Shown here piece after piece: positions 57,492-64,000 of a stretch of 64,000 nt of DNA; position 1 is the stretch's first letter; every line of letters begins with the position of its first letter. Made by a program: the position numbers and the translations under genes. The stretch covers positions 4,900,876-4,964,875 of the forward strand of contig CM071569.1 in the NCBI GenBank assembly GCA_036426205.1, given 5' to 3'. Source of the DNA: Ascaphus truei. Its lineage: Eukaryota > Chordata > Amphibia > Anura > Ascaphidae. Under the pieces are notes generated by a model. That model searched no databases. It was not told the origin of the DNA and was given only the letters and a program-made list of their open reading frames with translations.

Positions 57492-58047
57492 GGCTGAGGC
57501 CCCGCTGCCTCAGTCAGCGCGCTCGCACTGCATGCAGGTGGCGCATGGAGATGCAATTGACCGCTACCTGCGGTCCATGGGGAGCGGGAGCTGGAGCGGG
57601 GGGGCGTGGTTTGAGAGGAGGACTGCAGCACATGCCCTCTGCTGCTCACCCTCCGTGCTGCTCCCCCCCAGTTGGTCTGTTCGTCCCTCCCCACTTTCCC
57701 CCCGGTCAGTCCGTCTGCCCCCCCCGGTCCGTCTCCCCCCCGGTCCGTCCGTCCGCCACACACAACACACACAACACATATACACACACATACATACATA
57801 CACACACTTCCCCGCCTACCTTTTGGAGGTGGGGAGGCTCTGACACTCCAGCCCTCAGCACTGATAGTCTCACCAGCGCACCACGTGACGCGTCACAGCT
57901 CGGGATCTCAATCCTCTTGCATCCCCTGGCAGCTGACGCATCACAGCGCATAGTGAGCCTTGTCGGAAGGAGGCAGTGGGGACAGACAGGCAGGAGGTAA
58001 GGGGCTAGTGGCCCGCGAGCACAGCCACCCGCAGCGGGTCCTCAGCC
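57492..58047. mobile_element. 556-bp TTA-target DNA transposon remnant
   Basis: Ends GGCTGAGGCCCCGCTGC and GCAGCGGGTCCTCAGCC match as inverted repeats at 16 of 17 positions. TTA flanks both sides (57489-57491, 58048-58050). The inside has a CCCCCGGTCCGTC repeat and a CA tract. TTA targets suggest PIF/Harbinger. No transposase. Confidence 0.85.
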
Positions 58048-58050
58048 TTA

Positions 58051-58552
58051 TTTAAAGCAGAGGTGTTGCTATAATATATGAGGGACGCTGGTGAATAGGA
58101 GTCTGTATCATGTGATAGCATGGGATCCATAACGATCCAAATGCGATAAAAATGAGGGAGTGACAGTACAACCTATCACTGACTAACCCCTAAAGAAGTG
58201 TACCGCAGGAGGCAAGTTAGACTGCGAGGTAAGGTCAACAGAGCTGTGACATCATCTCCAAGCGACTTACAGGACTGGACGGAGGGTGTTCCCTGATGTC
58301 AAGGACGCCGGGCACTGCCCCCCGCATTAGGAGCAACCGATTCCCCTGCACTTCACACAGAACTCTACCAGGTTAAAAGGATTTTTATACCTTTTACATG
58401 CACTTTGACAATGAAGAACATTTTGAGTTTGCATTTTTAAGCACTTTCACCTGTGTGCCTAATAAACCAATTTTATTGTGGAATCAGAAGCGTTTTTTGC
58501 ACTCTTATCATATATAGATGTACAGTATGTATATATCATATAACAATATTAC
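58051..58552. other. Unassigned, perhaps a decayed hammerhead unit
   Basis: Ends with CAGAAGCGTTTTTTGCACTC, faintly like the ends of hammerhead units. No core boxes found. Confidence 0.4.
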
Positions 58553-58634
58553 TTGTGAGCACATTCACATGTCATAGACAGGTCTGCAACCCCACCTTTC
58601 GCCATTATCACCTAGCATACAGTGCCTCCACTGC

Positions 58635-58665
58635 AGCAAGGGATTCTGGGAAATGACATGCAAAT
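58635..58665 (-). promoter_or_regulatory. Octamer plus SPH site pair
   Basis: Octamer 58658-58665, SPH 58635-58653, minus strand, with the same sequence as copies 1, 2 and 4. Confidence 0.6.
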
Positions 58666-58789
58666 GAGCACACAATGCCATCTTTTGTCTCAAGTCCACA
58701 TTACGTGGAGAACCCTTAATCCAATGCATACTGCTTTAAACACAGCTTTTAAACATAACCTGGGATGAGATGCAAAGCAAATAAACCCA

Positions 58790-58834
58790 CTCACAGACAA
58801 ACTGTTTCGACCTTCTGGGTCTCATCAGTGTGAG
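58790..58834 (-). ncRNA. Type-I hammerhead ribozyme (HHR-B)
   Basis: Minus strand: stem I CTCACA (58829-58834) with TGTGAG (58790-58795), CTGATGA (58822-58828), stem II GACC/GGTC around CAGAA, GAAA (58805-58808), stem III AC/GU around AGTTT, ending GTC with cleavage after 58796. Stem I differs from HHR-A at one compensated position, CTCACA/TGTGAG against CCCACA/TGTGGG: C-G becomes T-A with pairing kept. Confidence 0.9.
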
Positions 58835-58840
58835 GTATAT

Positions 58841-58860
58841 ATCAGTGGGTCTCATCAGTT
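58841..58860 (-). ncRNA. Partial duplicate of the HHR-B 5' half
   Basis: AACTGATGAGACCCACTGAT on the minus strand repeats box 1 and the start of stem II 30 bases upstream of HHR-B. The 3' half is absent, so it is not a ribozyme on its own. Confidence 0.6.
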
Positions 58861-58915
58861 TATATATAAAAAAAAAAAAAAATTATTTTACAGTGCCAAT
58901 AATAGGCAGGGTAAC

Positions 58916-59358
58916 TCTAGTGTGAGAGATCCCTGATGAAGTCGCTTGTACCGCTGCGATGAAACGCGTAGGGTTAAACAACTGGAGCTGTCTGAAGGAA
59001 TCTGGGAGCAGGAAGGAGTTCCTCTCTGACAGACCCAAGGAGCTGTGGAACCTAACAGGCAGTACGAGCTTGCCGGGGGAAGGTAGTGTGAGCGCACTGA
59101 CTCAGAGTAACTGGCTGTTACTCAGACGTGCATGCGTCATCCCCCCTCCCCCCCACCATGAGGATCCAGCCCTTCAATAGAGGTGTACCAGATGACTATT
59201 CAATACTTCCCAGACGATCCCTGCTGTATTTACAGCTCAATGCACAAATTGTGTCCATTTTTGTGAGTGGCCTGTTTTTATCTTTTGGAATTTATTAAAT
59301 ATTATTACAGAGTAGTTACGATATGGGCCCTGCGCTGTCTTCTTTGGTTTTGCAATAT
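58916..59358 (+). mobile_element. Hammerhead unit F, PLE-terminal-repeat-like
   Basis: Begins with HHR-F and ends about 380 bases past the cleavage site with GGGCCCTGCGCTGTCTTCTT, then a TA run. Non-coding. Confidence 0.65.
58928..58975 (+). ncRNA. Hammerhead ribozyme (HHR-F)
   Basis: Stem I GATCC pairs with GGGTT (five pairs with two G-U). CTGATGA 58933-58939. Stem II GTCGC (58941-58945) pairs with GCGAT (58956-58960), one G-U, loop TTGTACCGCT. GAAA 58961-58964. CGCG, then TA with cleavage after A58970. Confidence 0.82.
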
Positions 59359-59362
59359 ATAT

Positions 59363-59459
<97 letters not shown>
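59349..59459. repeat. (TA)n microsatellite
   Basis: TA run with short breaks, ending in a short CA run. Confidence 0.92.
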
Positions 59460-59460
<1 letters not shown>

Positions 59461-60202
59461 TTATATCTATACTGTATCCACCTAATTCACCTAATTTATG
59501 GAGAACATAAAGACAAAATGAAACATGTTTAAAGTACAAATTGTGCTAGACAATCTGAGTAATAAACATTTTAGCACTTGAAACAAGCCATTAAAATACT
59601 ACCTTTTGTGTACTCCAGCACTATTGATATTTTGCTTGGATCTTTGCATTTTTGGCTGCGGTTTGCTTGTTCAAATACTGGTTTTTACTGCCTATTGAAT
59701 AAAAGTGCATTACATGATTATTATGTGTTACATATACTTTTAGAGTTATAATGATTTAAGCCTACTTTGCTTTCCCATGTTTTTACAAAATGCCAGAAGG
59801 ATTGCACATTTAAGATCTTGTTTATATATATATATATATACTAGCTTTGTACCCGGCTTCGCCGAGGAATGTAATATTGAATACATGTCCCCGTCCCTCC
59901 CCCCGCCCCCTGCTGCCGGCACATCTCCCTGTGCCCACCCCCCCCCCACCCACCCCCCACCTGCTGGATGTAGTGCGGGGTGAGATTTGTTTCTGTTGTG
60001 TGTGTCTGTGGGTGTTTGTCTGTCTGTGTGTATATGTGGTGTCTGTCTGTGTGTGTGTGTGTCTGTCGTGTGGTATAATGGGTGTGTTGTGTGTGGGTCT
60101 GTCTGTGGGTGTGTGTCTCATCCCCCCGCTGGAACATCTCCCCCTCTCCCCCCCCCCCCCCCGCCTGGAACATCTCCCCCACAATCTCACATCACATACC
60201 AC
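59460..60202. other. Unassigned spacer with C-rich and GT-rich tracts
   Basis: 59890-59960 and 60124-60180 are C-rich; 59998-60115 is GT-rich. 59840-59880 (ACTAGCTTTGTACCCGGCTT) resembles a known type of dispersed repeat end. No gene. Confidence 0.5.
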
Positions 60203-61955
60203 CAGTGATTCCAAACCTTGTTTGTTTGGAGGAACCCTTTAAGTATTTCGTTAAAATTTCGGGGAACCCCTATCGTGGGACACATGTTCGACAGGAGTAA
60301 ATCACAAAATAGACGTGTAAAGCAGTAGTGGTAATAAATAATAACTCATACTTTTGAATAAAGAATGTGTATATATTTTGTAATGATTTTGTGTTTAAAC
60401 ATCACCCCCCCCTGCATCTCACATCACCCCCCAAGGATCGATGTCTCCTCCTCTCTCCCCCTCCTCTCATCTCCCTTTCTCCTGTATCCTCTCCTCCCCC
60501 TCTCTCCTCTACACAACAACGTCACACACACACACGTCACACACACAGCATAACACAACACGTCACACAACAACGTCACACACGCATCAACACGTCACAC
60601 ACACACGTCACACACACACGTCACACACACACGTCACACACACACATGTCACACACACGTCAAACACACGTCACACATGTCACACACACAGTTCACACAC
60701 GTCACACACACACGTCACACACACACGTCACACACACGTCTAAACACACACACACACACACACACACACATGTCACACACACACACGTCACACACACGTC
60801 ACACACACGTCACACACACACGTCATACACACGTCGCACACACACGTCACACAACACACACGTCACACACACATCACACACACATATGTCACACACACGT
60901 CACACACACACACGTCACACACACATCACACACACACACGTCACACACGTCACACACACGTCACACACGTCACACACACATAACACACGTCACACACGTC
61001 ACACACACATCACACACACACACACACACACACACACGGCACACACACACACATCACACACACGTGTCACACACGTGTCACACACACACATGTCACACAC
61101 ACTGTGACACACACACACTGTGACACACACACACACTGTGACACACACACTGACACACACAAACATACACACACTGTGACACACACACACCGTGACACAC
61201 ACAGTGACACAGTGACACACACACTGTGACACAGTGACACACACACACTGTGACACACACATACACACTGTGACACACACACTGTAACACACACACACAC
61301 ACACACTGTGACACACACACACACACACTGTGACACACACACACACACACACACACACTGTGACAAACACACACACACACACACACACACACTGTGACAG
61401 ACACACACACACACTGTGACACACACACACTGTGACACACACTGACACACACAGCACACACTGTGACACCACACACACAACACACACGTGACACACACCA
61501 CACCCACTCCACTTGACACACACACCACACACCACACTGACACTACACACAACACTTGACACACACACACTGTGACACACACCACACTGTTTACAACACA
61601 CACACACTGTGACACACACACACTGTGACACACACACTGACACACACACACTGTGACACACACACACACTATGACACACACTGTGACACACACACACCCA
61701 CCCACTGTGACACACACACACACACACACTATGACACACACACTGTGACACACACACACTGTGACACACACACACTGTGACACACACACACACTGTGACA
61801 CACACACACTGTGACACACACACACACACACACACACTGTGACACACACAAAAACAGGTGACAAACAAAAAAAAACAAAAAAAAACAAACACAAAACACA
61901 CACACACACACCACACACGTGAAATAACACAAACAACACAAACACACACACCACA

Positions 61956-61997
<42 letters not shown>

Positions 61998-62583
61998 ACC
62001 ACACACACACTGTGACAGACACACACCACACACAACACTGTGGACACACACCACACTGTGACAACACACTGTGACACACCAAACACACTGTGACACACAC
62101 ACTGTGACACAACTGGACACACACACACACAACCACAACCCACTGTGACCACACACACACACACACTATGACACACACACTGTGACACACACACACACAC
62201 ACGACACACACACACACACACACACACTGTGACACACACACACTGTGACACACACACACACACACTGTGACACACACACTTTGACACACACACACGCACA
62301 CACACACACACTGTGACACACACAAAAACTACAGTTACAGAAGAAGCCGCCTGTACTGCGGATACTGCGGATACCACCGATCCCCCTCCCCCCCTCCCCC
62401 CACCCTAGTAGCTCACAGACCTCAGGTAACAGGAGGCTTGAGTCAGCGAGAACTGCAGCGTGCTCCTAGGAGAGAGGAGGGAAGGGGGAAGAGAAGAGGG
62501 GAGGTGCCAGGGGCAGCAGTGTGTGCGGGCGGCTAGGCGGAACCCCTGGGTCTGCTCCGCGGAGCCCTGGTTGTGAATCACTG
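60203..62583. mobile_element. 2.4-kb hAT-type element with satellite body
   Basis: Ends CAGTGATTCCAAACC and GGTTGTGAATCACTG, and the sub-terminal parts resemble those of 44067-45534 (GAACCCTTT, CGGGGAACCCC, GCGGAGCCCTGG). About 1.8 kb of the inside is CACGT/CACTGTGA satellite. The flanking 8-mers do not match, so boundaries rest on the inverted ends. Confidence 0.75.
60525..62325. repeat. CACACGTCA and CACACACTGTGA satellite, 1.8 kb
   Basis: 60525-61080 is built on ACACGTCAC; 61080-62325 on CACACTGTGACACACA. The switch is sharp near 61085. Frames of up to 436 residues of Cys-Val or His-Thr are repeat artefacts. Confidence 0.96.
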
Positions 62584-63847
62584 ACTCACACACACACAGC
62601 CCCATCCAGGCAAGAACACGCCCCTCCCTTAGTAGCCACGCCCCCTCCCTTAGTAGCCACGCACCCTCCCTTAGTAGCCACGCACCACCCCCTGCTCTGG
62701 CTCTGACATTACTGCTGACCAGCTGAGTGAAACTTAGAATGTCCATAATTTGGGAGGTGAGTGACATTGGAAGCTCAAAATAGTTGCATTGACCTACAAA
62801 TCCGCCGCAGAATGTACAGTGAAAGTTTTATTGTGCTACGTGGTGCCGTTTGTGAGATTTGGATGCTTCTGACATACAACTAAACGGAAAACAGGAATCC
62901 AACTTAGAATTATAGTATATATATATATATATACACAACTTTCTTTAATACAGTTTATTGCTGCTTATACAGTACCTACTGCGTGCTGTTGTCTCCTTAC
63001 CTTTGCTGGTAACGTATGATACATATATCTATATCTATATATATATCTATAGATAGATAGATAGATATATATATATATATAATCATAGTACAGTGTTTCA
63101 TTCATTAAAACCTCAATCTCTTTTGTTATGATGCATTTAAATTATAATTAATTAGGAATGTATGTGTTAATTGCATTACTCAAGTGCCTGGAAACCTTTA
63201 TGTGCAGTGAAATCCATACAGCACATAAATATGCCACACTCCATCAGCAACTAGAAGTGAGTCACTCGCTGTGTAAAATGAATGACAATTTATATTGGAA
63301 ATTTGCAATGCAAAAAGTGTTAATGAAATTGGAGGTCCTTGGGGAGAAGATGCCGGTGACATCCTCTGATCAGTTATGTTGCTGTCTTTTCACTTCATTA
63401 ACCGATTCTTTGGTAAATGGTGTATTCATTAAATACCCTTCTTGCCTTATTTAGCTGCAAGTACTAGGCAGTACAGGTCTATTTCATTAGTGCTTTAAAG
63501 ATGATAGTAAATTGCCGCCACTGTGCGACTGGAAACCTAATCAGGTCAAATCAAAACCCTTAGTTATGAATCCAATCTACTGTATGATTAATTCACTCCT
63601 GCTCTGACATTCAGATTGATGTAAGACCAAAGCCTCCTTAGTCTATCTTTTCATTCCGATCCCTGTATGGTTATGCGTGGTACTGTAGGACCTGATATCT
63701 GATCAGGTTGCAGACGTTCAACTCTATGTCACACGATACCAGAATGAATTCACAATTATTCCGAAATTCTGCCACAGGTGCTTGGAAATGCCGATATGTG
63801 TCCAGTTCAGAAGTGACAGCACATGCGCAGGGAGTTTATTTATTTAG
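62584..63847. other. Unassigned, with microsatellites and possible conserved patch
   Basis: TA and ATAG microsatellites at 62918-62935 and 63018-63080. 63130-63480 is unique-looking, AT-rich and free of repeat motifs. GTAGCCACGC-type units occur three times at 62629-62686 (inside and just past the hAT end). Confidence 0.45.
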
Positions 63848-64000
63848 TGCATGGATGGTAAACTCTAGTCCTCAAGGGCCAACAACAGGTCAGATTTTCA
63901 GAATATCCCTGCTTCAGCACGAGTGACTCCGTCATCATGACCTGTGCTGAAGCACGGATATCCTGAAAACCTGACTTGTTGGTGGCCCTTAGGGACTGGA
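63848..64000. mobile_element. Palindromic hAT MITE, cut by the window end
   Basis: AACTCTAGTCCTCAAGGGCC start, ATCCCTGCTTCAGCAC and GTGCTGAAGCACGGATATCC mirrored, and the TTGGTGGCCCTTAGGGACTG half at the window edge. Confidence 0.85.

Larger units (their letters stand above)
58553..58834 (-). mobile_element. Hammerhead/octamer repeat, copy 5
   Basis: On the minus strand it starts with HHR-B, carries the octamer/SPH pair, and ends GTGCTCACAAGT near 58553. It has the same layout as the 13705 copy but is diverged between ribozyme and octamer (length about 282). Confidence 0.78.

Noticed and set aside
60999..62377. Very long open frames (up to 436 residues) of Cys-Val or His-Thr
   Set aside because: They read through dinucleotide and satellite repeats in several frames and on both strands; no domain or codon signal.

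Overview
The window looks like intergenic or intronic DNA from a large, repeat-rich vertebrate genome, most likely a frog or other amphibian. I infer this from the mix of Penelope-like elements (PLEs), CR1/L2-group LINEs, MIR-like tRNA-derived SINEs and dense hAT and TTA-target MITEs, and from repeat families I associate with anurans. I could not check this against any database. I found no host protein-coding exon, tRNA, rRNA or CRISPR array. Nearly all open reading frames are simple repeats or mobile-element remains. Two runs of N mark assembly gaps, and about 0.7 kb at the left edge recurs 2.64 kb further on, ending in the first gap.

Layout. 1-3.5 kb: duplicated segment, long (TG)n and gap. 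4.76-7.7 kb: a broken PLE on the + strand, split by a 508-bp solo LTR with TG...CA ends and a 4-bp target duplication. 12.2-13.2 and 18.5-20.6 kb: CR1/L2-group LINE fragments, one with a 2A-like peptide. 13.7-15.35 kb: a hammerhead-ribozyme repeat followed by a 1.3-kb fold-back element. 22.5-26.4 kb: a 5'-truncated minus-strand PLE between 38-bp inverted repeats, carrying a GC-rich insert. 27-29.3 kb: a long inverted-repeat element with minisatellites. 30.17-31.46 kb: a fold-back element with a hammerhead and a perfect 14-bp target duplication. 36.9-39.1 kb: a 2.2-kb interrupted palindrome with a hammerhead at its centre. 44.07-45.53 and 60.20-62.58 kb: hAT-like elements filled with satellite arrays. 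57.5-59.4 kb: a TTA-target transposon and two hammerhead repeats. Between these lie stretches with nothing recognisable; a few are AT-rich and homeodomain-site-rich and could be conserved non-coding DNA.

The most interesting system is a set of type-I hammerhead ribozyme sequences on both strands. Six have both core boxes intact (starting near 13705, 22798, 30958, 37939, 58790 and 58928). At least three more are decayed. Two of the six (13705 and 58790) form a separate repeat family of about 285 bp. It has a near-ideal hammerhead at one end and, about 130 bp inside, an octamer ATTTGCAT next to a Staf/ZNF143 (SPH) site. That pair is the known distal enhancer of vertebrate snRNA-type genes. The octamer/SPH pair is kept in all five copies of the family seen here, even in those without the ribozyme. 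The other ribozymes (GAAACGCGT type) sit in units that resemble PLE terminal repeats and tend to end in a GCGC...TTCTTT motif. The two broken PLEs could once have supplied the reverse transcriptase and GIY-YIG nuclease for such units; that link is inference.
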